Position numbers and translations under genes: made by a program. From Streptomyces sp. APSN-46.1 (GTDB taxonomy: Bacteria; Actinomycetota; Actinomycetes; Streptomycetales; Streptomycetaceae), in assembly GCF_022815725.1 (NCBI RefSeq), contig NZ_JALGRF010000001.1, forward strand, positions 1,313,351-1,377,350: a stretch of DNA of 64,000 nt, written 5' to 3'. The notes beneath the pieces are model-generated. The model worked only from the letters and a program-made list of their open reading frames with translations, ran no database searches and had not been told where the DNA came from. Below are positions 55,147-63,932 of the stretch, in pieces. Each line of letters opens with the position of its first letter. Within the stretch, counting starts at the first letter, position 1.

Positions 55147-55188
55147 GATACACCGTATCAGACGCTGTATCAGACGACGTATCAGACG
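55147..55188. promoter_or_regulatory. Operator-like 12-bp iterons upstream of the TetR gene
   Basis: GTATCAGACG occurs at 55155, 55167 and 55179, exactly 12 bp apart, and the palindrome GATAC-ACC-GTATC (55147-55159) abuts the start codon. Candidate cooperative binding array for the regulator. Confidence 0.55.
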
Positions 55189-55266
55189 GTGTCACAGCCG
55201 CCGTATCACATGCCCTGCCACACCCCCTCGTCGCGCGCCACTCCCCGATCGTGTGACGTCTACTAC

Positions 55267-55289
55267 GGCCAAATTGCTGGTCATTGGCC
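55267..55289. promoter_or_regulatory. Inverted repeat upstream of the GH27-GH89 operon
   Basis: GGCCAA (55267-55272) and TTGGCC (55284-55289) spaced 11 bp apart, about 105-125 bp before the GH27 start. Weak candidate operator. Confidence 0.3.
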
Positions 55290-55391
55290 GATATGCATCG
55301 ACCGTCGTTGACAGAGCGTAACCGCAGCGCTGCACTGGGCGCACGGCCTCCCGTCCACCGGATCGCCCGCCCCCCACGTCAAGGAGACTCC

Positions 55392-57071
55392 GTGCCGCCT
55401 CGCCTGCGTGCGTCGCTCCCCTGCCTGACCGCGGTCGCCCTGTTCGCCCTCGCCCTCCCGCCCGCCCCCGCGACGGCGGAGCCCACCGCGACCTCGGACA
55501 CCCCGCTCGCGCTCACCCCGCCCATGGGCTGGAACAACTGGGCGCACTACCTGTGCGACATCGACGAGGCCAAGGTGGTCGCGAACGCGGACGCGCTGGT
55601 CCGCACCGGCCTCGCCGCCAAGGGCTACGACACGGTGACCGTGGACGACTGCTGGATGCGGGGGAGCCGCGACGCGCGGGGCGATCTGGTGACCGACACC
55701 GCCAAGTTCCCGCACGGCATGGCCTGGCTCGGCGAGTACCTGCACGCCAAGGGCCTGAAGTTCGGCATCTACGAGGACGCCGGCTCCGTCACCTGCGAGA
55801 AGTACCCCGGCAGTGGTGCCCCGGCCGGTGGCGGCGCGGACCACTACGCCCAGGACGCCCGGCTGTTCGCGTCCTGGAAGGTGGACTACGTCAAGATGGA
55901 CGGCTGCAACCTGTGGGTGCCGCCGGGCCAGACGAAGGAGCGGGCCTACCGCGACGCGTACCACTCCGTCGCCGCCGCGCTGCGCGACTCCGGCCGGGAC
56001 ATGGTGCTCTCGGCCTCCGCGCCCGCCTACTTCCAGCAGGGCGAATGGGGCGGCTCCGACTGGCACAAGGTGCTCGGCTGGGTCGGCGAGACCGGCCAGC
56101 TGTGGCGCGAGGGCAAGGACATCAAGGTGTACCAGCCGGCCGCGCCCGCGACCTCGCGATGGAGCTCGGTGATGGGGAACTACGGCTACAACCGCTGGCT
56201 CGGCCGGTACGCGGGCCCCGGGAACTGGAACGACCCCGACTTCCTGATCGCGGGCGCGCCCGGGCTCACCGCGGCGGAGAGCCGCAGCCAGGTCGGCCTG
56301 TGGGCGATGATGGCCGCCCCCTTCATCCTGTCCTCCGAGGTCTCGCGGCTCACGCCGGCCGGGCTCGACGCGCTCGGCAACGCCGACCTGATCGCGCTCG
56401 ACCAGGACCCCATGGGCCGCCAGGGAGCGGTGGTCTCCTCCAACGCCACCTTCGAGGTCCTGGCCCGGCCGCTCGCGAACGGCGACCGCGCCGTGGCCGT
56501 GCTCAACCGGTCCGGCGCCACCCGGAACATCTCCGTACCGCTGGCCGACATCGGGCTGGACTCCTGCACGGTGGACGCCAAGGACCTGTGGACCGGGAAG
56601 CGCACCGAGGTCTCCGACTCCCTGACCGGAAGGCTGGCCGCGCACGACACGGCCGTCTGGCGGCTCAGCCCGCGCGGTTGCGACGAGGCCGTCCCGACCG
56701 GGCAGATCGTCGGCGACGGCGCGAAGTGCGCCGACGGGGCCAACACCACCGGCGTCGGGGCGGTCGTGATGGCGGGCTGCACCGCGGCCGCAGACCAGCG
56801 CTGGACCCTGGGGCCCGACGCGAGCCTGCGGCTGGCCGGCGAGTGCCTGTCGGCGGGCGAGAACGGCCTGGTGGAGCTCGCGGACTGCGCGCCCGGGGAG
56901 CCCGGGCAGAGCTGGACGCACCGCCGGGACGGGGCCCTGGTCGAGGCCGTCAGCGAGCTGTGCCTGACGGCTCCGGCGGCGGCCGCGACCCCGGACGCCC
57001 CGGCCGAGCGGCTGCGGCTGACCGAGTGCGGCGACCACCGGGTCGACCAGGCCTGGGCCCTGCCGGTCTGA
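55392..57071 (+). CDS. Secreted GH27 alpha-galactosidase with C-terminal ricin-like domain
   Basis: 559 residues from a GTG with AAGGAGA upstream; the frame is open to 55284. Signal peptide to about ATA-EP. The GH27 barrel begins LALTPPMGWNNWAHYLC; the nucleophile is D in VDYVKMDGCN (about residue 170) and the acid/base is D in GNWNDPDFLI. After the barrel and beta-sandwich, about 120 residues resemble a degenerate ricin trefoil (GDGAKCADGANTTGV, DQRWTLGP, WTHRRDG). Releases terminal alpha-galactose or alpha-N-acetylgalactosamine. First gene of an operon with GH89. Confidence 0.9.
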   Translation: MPPRLRASLPCLTAVALFALALPPAPATAEPTATSDTPLALTPPMGWNNWAHYLCDIDEAKVVANADALVRTGLAAKGYDTVTVDDCWMRGSRDARGDLVTDTAKFPHGMAWLGEYLHAKGLKFGIYEDAGSVTCEKYPGSGAPAGGGADHYAQDARLFASWKVDYVKMDGCNLWVPPGQTKERAYRDAYHSVAAALRDSGRDMVLSASAPAYFQQGEWGGSDWHKVLGWVGETGQLWREGKDIKVYQPAAPATSRWSSVMGNYGYNRWLGRYAGPGNWNDPDFLIAGAPGLTAAESRSQVGLWAMMAAPFILSSEVSRLTPAGLDALGNADLIALDQDPMGRQGAVVSSNATFEVLARPLANGDRAVAVLNRSGATRNISVPLADIGLDSCTVDAKDLWTGKRTEVSDSLTGRLAAHDTAVWRLSPRGCDEAVPTGQIVGDGAKCADGANTTGVGAVVMAGCTAAADQRWTLGPDASLRLAGECLSAGENGLVELADCAPGEPGQSWTHRRDGALVEAVSELCLTAPAAAATPDAPAERLRLTECGDHRVDQAWALPV

Positions 57072-57082
57072 CGGCGCGCCCG

Positions 57083-59458
57083 ATGACGACCTCGCAGCGG
57101 ATCCCGGCCGGCGGCGTGGCCGGCCAGAGCTCCGGCCCCACCCCGCGCCCGGCGCCCGGCCCGGCGGCACGCCCGGCACCCGGCCCGGCGGCACGCGCCG
57201 CGGCACGTACACGCTCCCGGCGGGCCGCCCTCGCGGTGCTGCCCGCCGCCCTGCTGACCCTGGTCTGTGCCGGAGCCGCCCCCGGCGCCGGATCGCCCGC
57301 ACCCGTCCGCGTACGAGAGGACGCGCGGCCGGCGGCTCCCGGGCCGCGGACCTTCGACGCCGCCCCCGCCCGGGCCGCGCTGGAGCGGCTGCTGCCCCGG
57401 CACGCCGGGCAGTTCACCCTCGTCCCCGACGCGGCCGCCGGGCCCGACACCTTCACGGTGTCCGGGTCGGCGGGCGCCATCACCGTACGCGGCTCCACCG
57501 GGGCCACCCTGCTCACCGGGGTCGGCTGGTACCTCCAGCACATCGCGGGCGCCGACATCGGCTGGCCCGGCGACAGCCTCGGGATGCTGCCCGCGAAGCT
57601 GCCGGCGGTACCGGCGCCGGTCACCCGCGGCGCACTGGTCCCGCACCGGTACGCGCTCAACGACACGGACGACGGCTACTCGGGCCCGTACCGCTCCTTC
57701 GAGGAGCACCAACGGCAGATCGACCTGCTCGCCCTGCACGGCATCAACGAGGTGTTCGTGCAGGTCGGCGCCGAATACCCGTACTACCGGGCGCTCCAGG
57801 GCTTCGGCTACTCCGCCGAGGAGCTGCGGGAGTGGATCCCCGGCCCCGGGCACCAGAGCTGGTGGCTGCTGCAGAACCTGAGCGGGTTCGGCGGCCCGGT
57901 CACCGAGCGGCTGATGCGCGAGCGCGCCGAGCTGGGCGGGCGCATCGCCGAGCGGCTGCGCGAACTCGGCATGACCCCGGTGCTGCCGGGCTACTTCGGC
58001 ACCGTGCCGCCTGAGTTCGCCGCCCGCAACCCGGGGGCGGCCACGGTGGCGCAGGGCGACTGGGCGGGCTTCGACCGGCCCGACTGGCTGGACCCGTCCT
58101 CGCAGGTGTTCCAGCGGCTCGCGGCCGCCTACTACGCCGAGCAGCGCGCGGTGTTCGGGGACAGCGCGATGTACCGGATGAGCCCGCTGCACGAAGGCGG
58201 CCAGACGGGCTCCGTGGAGGTGAAGTCGGCAGCCGGAGCGATCCAGCAGGCCCTGCACGCGGCGCATCCCGGCGCGCTGTGGGCGGTGCTGGGCTGGCAG
58301 GACGATCCGACGGCGGAGCTGCTGGCCGGGGTGGACACCTCGAAGCTGCTGATCCTGGACGGGCTGTCCGACCGGTACAACCGCCTTGACCGGGAGACCC
58401 GTTGGGGCGGCGCCCCGTACGCCATCGGCACGATCTACAACTTCGGCGGGCACACCACGATCGGCGCCAACACCTCGGTGTGGATCGACCGGTTCGGCGC
58501 CTGGCGCGCGAAGCCGAACAGCGCGCTGAAGGGGATCGCGTACCTGCCGGAGGCCACCGGGACCAATCCGGCCGCCTTCGACCTGTACACGGACCTGGCC
58601 TGGGAGCCCGCCCCCGTCGACCAGCGCGCGTGGTTCGCCGCTTTCGCGGCCCGCCGGTACGGGCGGCCCGACGCGGAGGCCGCCGCGGCGTGGGAGGAGC
58701 TGCGCAAGGGTCCGTACAGCACCTCCTCGGGTCTGTGGTCGGAGTCCCAGGACAGCCTGTTCACCGCCCGGCCGAGTCTGACCGCGGCGGGGGCGGCGTA
58801 CTGGAGTCCCACGTCCCTGCGCTACCCGGCCGATTCGGTGCGCAAGGCCCTGGACCACCTGCTCAAGGTGAAGCCGGAGCTGCGCGGGTCCAGCGCGTAC
58901 CGCTTCGACCTCGTGGACACCGCCCGGCAGGCGCTCGCGAACCACTCCCGGGTACTGCTGCCGAAGATCAAGGCGGCGTACGAGGCCGGGGATCTGGCCG
59001 CGTTCCGCCGCCTGACGGCCGCATGGCGGGACGCGGAGCGGGAGTTGGACGCCCTCGTCGGCTCCGACCCGAACTTCCTGCTGGGCGGCTGGCTGGGCGC
59101 GGCCCGTTCCTGGGGCGCGGACGAGGCCGAGCGGGACCGGTACGAGTACGACGCCCGCTCGCTCCTGAGCGTGTGGGGCCGGCGCGCCACCAGCGAGGGC
59201 GGCTTCCTGCACGACTACGCGAACCGCGAATGGAACGGCCTGATCGGCGAGTTGTACGCCCGCCGGTGGGACGTGTACTTCACCTCGCTGGAGAAGGCCC
59301 TGGTGGCGGGTACCGCGCCGAGGGCGATCGACTGGCACGACTTCGAGGAGGACTGGGCGCGGCGCACCACCCGGCATCCGAGCACGCCGAGCGGGGACCC
59401 GTACGCCCTCGCGGCCGGGGTCGCGCGCGCACTCGCCGCCGGCACCCTCGGGCGGTGA
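57083..59458 (+). CDS. Secreted GH89 alpha-N-acetylglucosaminidase
   Basis: 791 residues; the ATG lies 11 bp after the GH27 stop. The N-terminus has a 24-bp tandem repeat coding PAPGPAAR, then a signal (RSRRAALAVLPAALLTLVC). The GH89 domain shows GVGWYLQHIAGADIGWPGD, HRYALNDTDDGYSGPYRSFE, LHGINEVFVQVGAEYPYYR and the catalytic-region MSPLHEGGQTGSVEVK and ATGTNPAAFDLYTDLAW. Human NAGLU is the best-known member. Removes terminal alpha-N-acetylglucosamine, e.g. from mucin- or heparan-like glycans. Acts with the GH27 enzyme outside the cell. Confidence 0.92.
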   Translation: MTTSQRIPAGGVAGQSSGPTPRPAPGPAARPAPGPAARAAARTRSRRAALAVLPAALLTLVCAGAAPGAGSPAPVRVREDARPAAPGPRTFDAAPARAALERLLPRHAGQFTLVPDAAAGPDTFTVSGSAGAITVRGSTGATLLTGVGWYLQHIAGADIGWPGDSLGMLPAKLPAVPAPVTRGALVPHRYALNDTDDGYSGPYRSFEEHQRQIDLLALHGINEVFVQVGAEYPYYRALQGFGYSAEELREWIPGPGHQSWWLLQNLSGFGGPVTERLMRERAELGGRIAERLRELGMTPVLPGYFGTVPPEFAARNPGAATVAQGDWAGFDRPDWLDPSSQVFQRLAAAYYAEQRAVFGDSAMYRMSPLHEGGQTGSVEVKSAAGAIQQALHAAHPGALWAVLGWQDDPTAELLAGVDTSKLLILDGLSDRYNRLDRETRWGGAPYAIGTIYNFGGHTTIGANTSVWIDRFGAWRAKPNSALKGIAYLPEATGTNPAAFDLYTDLAWEPAPVDQRAWFAAFAARRYGRPDAEAAAAWEELRKGPYSTSSGLWSESQDSLFTARPSLTAAGAAYWSPTSLRYPADSVRKALDHLLKVKPELRGSSAYRFDLVDTARQALANHSRVLLPKIKAAYEAGDLAAFRRLTAAWRDAERELDALVGSDPNFLLGGWLGAARSWGADEAERDRYEYDARSLLSVWGRRATSEGGFLHDYANREWNGLIGELYARRWDVYFTSLEKALVAGTAPRAIDWHDFEEDWARRTTRHPSTPSGDPYALAAGVARALAAGTLGR

Positions 59459-59557
59459 TCTCACCCTCCCGGGGGAATCTCGTTACCCGTCCGGGGGACG
59501 GGGAAGCAAGCGGCTCGCCGCGCGGGCGGGCGCTCGGTTCACTGGCACGGAACGCTC

Positions 59558-59593
59558 AGGGGCGGCCGTCGGAGCTGTCCGGCGGCCGCCCCT
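59558..59593. terminator. Hairpin terminator after the GH27-GH89 operon
   Basis: A perfect 11-bp stem AGGGGCGGCCG/CGGCCGCCCCT (59558-59568, 59583-59593), 27 bp before the next start codon; it could also act on that gene's leader. Confidence 0.55.
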
Positions 59594-59619
59594 TCCCACG
59601 CCGTCAGAAGGGCACGAGC

Positions 59620-59919
59620 ATGTCCGAGACCGAGCCGGAGCGTCCTCTCGCGACGCTGGAGTTGCTCACGCTCCTCGCCGCGGGGGCCGCGGATCCGGCC
59701 CCGGACCCGTTAGGCCGGTCCGCGCGGCGGGCGCAGGAGCCGCCGCACGCCTGCGATCCGCGGGGGCTGCTCACGGAGGGGGTGGTGGAGCTGCGCAAGC
59801 GCGGGGAACTCGCCGCCGGCCGGGCCGGCGCGGGACCGGAGCCCGAGGACGTCAGCTACCCGCAGTCCATGGCCCGCCGCGCCGCCGAGCGCGCCGGCCG
59901 TCCGCGCGCGGGGGGATGA
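59620..59919 (+). CDS. Small hypothetical protein
   Basis: 99 residues (MSETEPERPLATLELLTLLA start; AGAADPAPDPLGRSARRAQE later), with GAAGGGC upstream of the ATG. Acidic/Pro-rich, no membrane segment or known motif. GC-rich codon third positions fit coding. I do not recognise the family. Confidence 0.5.
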   Translation: MSETEPERPLATLELLTLLAAGAADPAPDPLGRSARRAQEPPHACDPRGLLTEGVVELRKRGELAAGRAGAGPEPEDVSYPQSMARRAAERAGRPRAGG

Positions 59920-59962
59920 CGCGGGGGATAATCCGTAGCGATCCCGGCGGACGGTGACGCGT

Positions 59963-61573
59963 ATGACCCCTGTGACCCCTGTGAAGGCAGACCCGAGGCA
60001 TCCGCACCGCCGCGCGCTCGGCGCCCTCAGCGGGGTGGTCGCCGCCTGCGCCGGGCTGGCGCTGGCGGAGCTGGCCGCCGCGGCCGTCCGGCCCGAGTCC
60101 GCCCCGCTCACCGCGGTCGGCGGGGCCGTGGTCGACCGTACGCCGGCGGCCCTCAAGGAATGGGCGATCCGCCAGTTCGGCACCGCCGACAAACTCGTCC
60201 TGACCCTCGGCATCGTCGCCGTCCTGGGCGCGGTGGCCGTCGCGGCCGGGCTGCTCGCCGTACGGCACCTGCCCGCCGGAATCGGCCTCGCCGGCCTGTT
60301 CGGGGTGATCGGGGCGGTGGCCGCGCTGAGCCGCCCGGAGGCCTCCTGGCGGGACGCCCTGCCGGCGCTGGTGGGCGGGCTGGTCGCGGCCGGGGTGCTG
60401 TATCTGCTGGTCACGGCGGTGAACCGGCCCCGGCCGGTGGGCGGGGCGCCCGGCGGGACGTGGCCCATGGACCGGCGCGGCTTCGGGCGGCTGGTCGTGG
60501 CCACGCTCGCGGTCTCGGCGGTCGCCGGTTACGCCGGGCGCCGCCTCGGCGCCCACGGTTCGGCGGGGGCCACCCGCTCGCGGGCGGACCTCGTCCTGCC
60601 CCGGCCGGCCGTACCCGCGCCGCCCGTCCCGGCCGGCGCGGAGCTGCGGGTGCCGGGGATCTCCCGGTTCTTCACGCCGAACCGGGACTTCTACCGCGTG
60701 GACACCGCCCTGGTCGTCCCGCGCGTGGACGCGGACACCTGGCGGCTGCGCATCCACGGCGAGGGCGTCAGGCCCCTCACCCTCGATCTGCGGGACCTGC
60801 TCGCCCGCCCGCTGGTCGAGCACGACATGACCCTGAACTGCGTGTCCAACGAAGTCGGGGGCCCGTACGCGGGCAATGCCCGCTGGCTCGGCGTACGCCT
60901 CGCCGACCTGCTCCGCGAGGCGGGGGTCCGGCCGCCGTCCCAGGGCGGTCCGGCCGACCAGCTGGTGGCGCGCTCGGTGGACGGCATGACGATCGGCACG
61001 CCCGTCGAGACCGTCATGGACGGCCGGGAAGCGCTGCTGGCCGTCGGGATGAACGGTGAGCCGCTGCCCTTCGCCCACGGGTTCCCGGTCCGGATGGTGG
61101 TGCCGGGCCTGTACGGATATGTGTCCGCGTGCAAGTGGCTGCGCGAGCTGCGGCTGACCACCTTCGCGGCGTACGACGCGTACTGGGTGCGCCAGTCGTG
61201 GGCCCAGCGGGCGCCGGTCAAGACCCAGTCCCGTATCGACACCCCGCGCCCGTTCGACGAACCGGAGGAGGGCCGGGTGGCCGTGGCCGGGGTGGCCTGG
61301 GCGCAGCACCGGGGCATCGCCCGGGTCGAGGTACGGGTGGACGGCGGTCCGTGGCGGGACGCCCGGCTCGGGGACGCGGACGGGGTCGACACCTGGCGGC
61401 AGTGGGTGTGGCCGTGGGAGGCCACACCCGGCCGCCACAGTCTGGAGGTCCGCGCCACGGACGGCACGGGCGCCGTCCAGACGGGCGAACGCACCGGCAC
61501 GCTCCCGGACGGGGCGACGGGCTGGCACACGGTGGCGGTCCGGGTCCGGTCGCGCACCGGGATCACCCCGTGA
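59963..61573 (+). CDS. Sulfite-oxidase-type molybdopterin oxidoreductase with fused membrane domain
   Basis: 536 residues from the ATG at 59963 (a GTG at 59954 is possible). Residues about 15-155 contain four hydrophobic helices (LGALSGVVAACAGLALAELA; LVLTLGIVAVLGAVAVAAGL; LPAGIGLAGLFGVIGAVAAL; ALVGGLVAAGVLYLLV), then a further one (VVATLAVSAVAGYAG). The soluble part is the Moco domain (NRDFYRVDTALVVPRVD, HDMTLNCVSNEVGGPYAG with the Mo-ligand cysteine, HGFPVRMVVPGLYGYVSACK) plus a Mo-co dimerisation domain. Expected to be membrane-anchored with the active site outside. Substrate unknown. Confidence 0.88.
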   Translation: MTPVTPVKADPRHPHRRALGALSGVVAACAGLALAELAAAAVRPESAPLTAVGGAVVDRTPAALKEWAIRQFGTADKLVLTLGIVAVLGAVAVAAGLLAVRHLPAGIGLAGLFGVIGAVAALSRPEASWRDALPALVGGLVAAGVLYLLVTAVNRPRPVGGAPGGTWPMDRRGFGRLVVATLAVSAVAGYAGRRLGAHGSAGATRSRADLVLPRPAVPAPPVPAGAELRVPGISRFFTPNRDFYRVDTALVVPRVDADTWRLRIHGEGVRPLTLDLRDLLARPLVEHDMTLNCVSNEVGGPYAGNARWLGVRLADLLREAGVRPPSQGGPADQLVARSVDGMTIGTPVETVMDGREALLAVGMNGEPLPFAHGFPVRMVVPGLYGYVSACKWLRELRLTTFAAYDAYWVRQSWAQRAPVKTQSRIDTPRPFDEPEEGRVAVAGVAWAQHRGIARVEVRVDGGPWRDARLGDADGVDTWRQWVWPWEATPGRHSLEVRATDGTGAVQTGERTGTLPDGATGWHTVAVRVRSRTGITP

Positions 61574-62441
61574 CGGCGTCCCCCGGGGGCCGCGGTGCGG
61601 CGGGGCGGGGGCGGGGGCGGGGGACGAGGATCACGTCGGTCTTGAAGGCCTCCCGCTCCAGCAGCCAGCCCTCCGGCCGGAGTTTGCCGATCAGCTCCGA
61701 GCGGAGGTCCACGGCCTCCCCTAGGCCGGCTGCCTTGGCGGTGATCTCGGCGAACCAGTCCGGCTCGCCGGACGCCGTGCGCAGCGGGGTCACCTGCATC
61801 TCCAGGGCGCGGCCGAGGAGCCGTCCGGGGTAGCTGGTCTGGCGTACGGGGCCGTACACCAGGGAGTTGGCGGTCACGGCGTCGGCCCAGCCCGCGGGCT
61901 TGCGCGGCCAGTTCCTGAGCTTTCCGGGCATCCGCTCGCGTGCCAGGGCGCGGGAGGCTTCGGTGCCGGGCAGTTCGCCGGGGGCGAGGTGCGGGGCGGG
62001 CTCGCGCTTCTTGTTGGAGAAGTCCAGGGTGGCCCGGGCGTAGCCCAGGTTGACCTGCGGCACGTAATTGGTGTCGCTGGCATCGAAGTTGACCTCGTTG
62101 GCGCGGTCGAGCGCGCGCCGCACGGCCGCCGGGTCGGCGCCGTTGCCCTCGATGGCGAAGCGGGTCTTGTAGGTGAGGCGGATCCGGCCTTCGTCGCCGT
62201 CGCGGCGGATCCGGATGATCCAGCACTGTCCGGCGAGGCTCAGCCGGTCGTCGTCCATGTACTGGACGGACTCGAAGCCGGCGTCCCCGGCGAGGGAGAG
62301 GGCGGCCGCGGGCTCGGCGAGCGGTACGCCGTCCAGGTCGAGGACCGTGCCGGGATTCAACAGCAGCTTGACCTGGTAGGTCGGTTCGGCGTTGGCGGCG
62401 GCGGCCCGGGCGAGGGCGGCCGCGACGGATCCGTTGATCAC
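61563..62441 (-). CDS. Hypothetical protein, possible CYTH-like fold
   Basis: 292 residues, no signal or membrane helix. The central part has alternating charged strands typical of CYTH/triphosphate-tunnel proteins: EPTYQVKLLLNPGTVLDLDG, QCWIIRIRRDGDEGRIRLTY and TRFAIEGNGADPAAVRRALD, with a C-terminal ELIGKLRPEGWLLEREAF. The match is by pattern only; key EXEXK is not clear (YQVKLLL). Its stop overlaps the molybdoenzyme stop by 11 bp (convergent). Confidence 0.5.
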   Translation of the reverse strand: MINGSVAAALARAAAANAEPTYQVKLLLNPGTVLDLDGVPLAEPAAALSLAGDAGFESVQYMDDDRLSLAGQCWIIRIRRDGDEGRIRLTYKTRFAIEGNGADPAAVRRALDRANEVNFDASDTNYVPQVNLGYARATLDFSNKKREPAPHLAPGELPGTEASRALARERMPGKLRNWPRKPAGWADAVTANSLVYGPVRQTSYPGRLLGRALEMQVTPLRTASGEPDWFAEITAKAAGLGEAVDLRSELIGKLRPEGWLLEREAFKTDVILVPRPRPRPAAPRPPGDAVTG

Positions 62442-62632
62442 AGCGCGTACAACGCCGTCGCGGCGCGGGAGGTACGCCCGCGTGGGCCACGCGGCGCGTG
62501 TCGGCGAGTCGTTCGAAGGCCCCTGAGCGGCTCAGGCCTCGACGCGCTCCGACACGGTGCGCACCGACCCCTCCCGGAGGGGGGCGCACCGTACATTGGC
62601 GGGACAACCAGGACACCCCAGGAGCCGGCGCC

Positions 62633-63742
62633 GTGGAGCTGACCAGCACGTCGTTCCTCGTCACACTCATCGTCACCACCGCCCTCGCGATGCTCGCTCT
62701 GCTGCTCCTGTGGAACCGGATCCCCGGACCCGGCTGGGTGCGCTGGCCCGCGCGGGTGCTGATGACCGGGTTGTGCCAGCTGACGGCCATCTGCGTCGTC
62801 GCCGCCTCGATCAACGGCAGTTACGGGCTCTACTCCTCCTGGGACGACCTGCTGGGCACCGGCACCGGTCAGGACGCCTCGGCGATGACCGGTCCGCCAC
62901 TCGGGCGGGCCAGGTTCATCCGGGGCGGGGACGGCACCCGCAGCACGTACTTCCGCGGCTCGCACTCGAAACTCGCCGGTCAGGTCATGGTGTGGACTCC
63001 CCCGGAGTATGACGCGCCGGGCGCGGAGAAGACCCGGTTCCCGGTGCTGATGCTGCTGCACGGGTACCCGGGCTCGCCCCGGACCTGGATCGACCTGGGC
63101 AACATGCCGGGCTCGCTGGAGCGGCTGGTGCGGCTGGGCGCCTCCCACCCGTTCATCGTGGTGATCCCGGAGCTGTACCCGGGCGGGGTGAACACGGACT
63201 GTACGAACACCCCGCGGCGCAAGCTGGCCGACTGGCTCGCGCGGGACGTGCCGGACCTGGTCGCCAGGAACTTCCGTACCCTGCGCCGGCCCGAGGGCTG
63301 GGGGCTGATGGGCGTCTCCACCGGGGCCTTCTGCGCGGCCAAGCTGCCGCTCCAGTACCCGAAGGTGTTCCGCGCGGGCGCGGCCCTGGAACCGGATCCG
63401 CTGACCGGGGACCCCGCGGTGCTGTCCGACCCGGCGGTGCGGGAGCGGAACAGCCCGATGTGGCTGGTCGCGCACGTGAAGAACGCCGACACCGCCCTGT
63501 TCCTGGCCACTTCGGCGCAGGACGAGAACAGTCCGCCGCGGCAGCTGGCCGCGTTCGCCGAGGCCGCCGAGGGCACCGGAGTGCGGGTCAAGACCCTCGT
63601 CCGGCCCCGGGGCGGCCACAACTTCCAGACCTGGACCGGGATGTACCCGGACGCGCTGGGCTGGCTGAGTACGGAGCTCTCGCCCCCGGCCGCTACGGCC
63701 GCGTCAGGCGCACCGGCAGCTCCTCGGCGCTGTTGCCGATGA
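62633..63742 (+). CDS. Alpha/beta hydrolase, esterase D / mycolyltransferase-like, with membrane anchor
   Basis: 369 residues from a GTG with CAGGAG upstream. Two N-terminal membrane helices (SFLVTLIVTTALAMLALLLL; VLMTGLCQLTAICVVAASI) precede an extracellular esterase-D fold: FPVLMLLHGYPGSPRTWIDL, FIVVIPELYPGGVNTDC, the nucleophile serine in LMGVSTGAFCAAKLPLQYP and the histidine in RPRGGHNFQTW. Similar proteins act as lipases, esterases or acyltransferases at the cell surface. The 3' end overlaps a P450 remnant on the other strand by 50 bp. Confidence 0.82.
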   Translation: MELTSTSFLVTLIVTTALAMLALLLLWNRIPGPGWVRWPARVLMTGLCQLTAICVVAASINGSYGLYSSWDDLLGTGTGQDASAMTGPPLGRARFIRGGDGTRSTYFRGSHSKLAGQVMVWTPPEYDAPGAEKTRFPVLMLLHGYPGSPRTWIDLGNMPGSLERLVRLGASHPFIVVIPELYPGGVNTDCTNTPRRKLADWLARDVPDLVARNFRTLRRPEGWGLMGVSTGAFCAAKLPLQYPKVFRAGAALEPDPLTGDPAVLSDPAVRERNSPMWLVAHVKNADTALFLATSAQDENSPPRQLAAFAEAAEGTGVRVKTLVRPRGGHNFQTWTGMYPDALGWLSTELSPPAATAASGAPAAPRRCCR

Positions 63743-63932
63743 AGCCGCGCTGGTGCGGGAGTTCGGGCTCGGGGACCGCGAGGTCGAGGTCCGGGAAGCG
63801 GGTGAACAGCCGCTCCAGGGCGATGGTCGCCTCCAGCCGGGCGAGCGGCGCGCCGACGCGGTAGTGCGCCCCGTGGCAAGCCCGCGCGTGGTTCCACGCC
63901 GGGTGGCCGGGTGCGGCGTACCGTCGCGGCAT
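63693..63932 (-). pseudogene. Cytochrome P450 C-terminal remnant lacking the haem cysteine
   Basis: 79 codons end in a P450 C-terminus: GAPLARLEATIALERLFTRF, then PDLDLAVPEPELPHQRGFIG and NSAEELPVRL. The haem loop that should read FGHGxHxCxG reads CHGAHYRVG, with Arg in place of the iron-ligand Cys (CGC for TGC) and FG changed to AC. All upstream P450 domains (I-helix, ExxR) are missing, and the divergent SDR gene begins at the same spot. A non-functional remnant is most likely. Confidence 0.7.

Noticed and set aside
56186..59464. 1092-codon minus-strand frame opposite GH27-GH89
   Set aside because: Antisense shadow of two clear glycosidases; composition Arg/Gly/Pro-rich.
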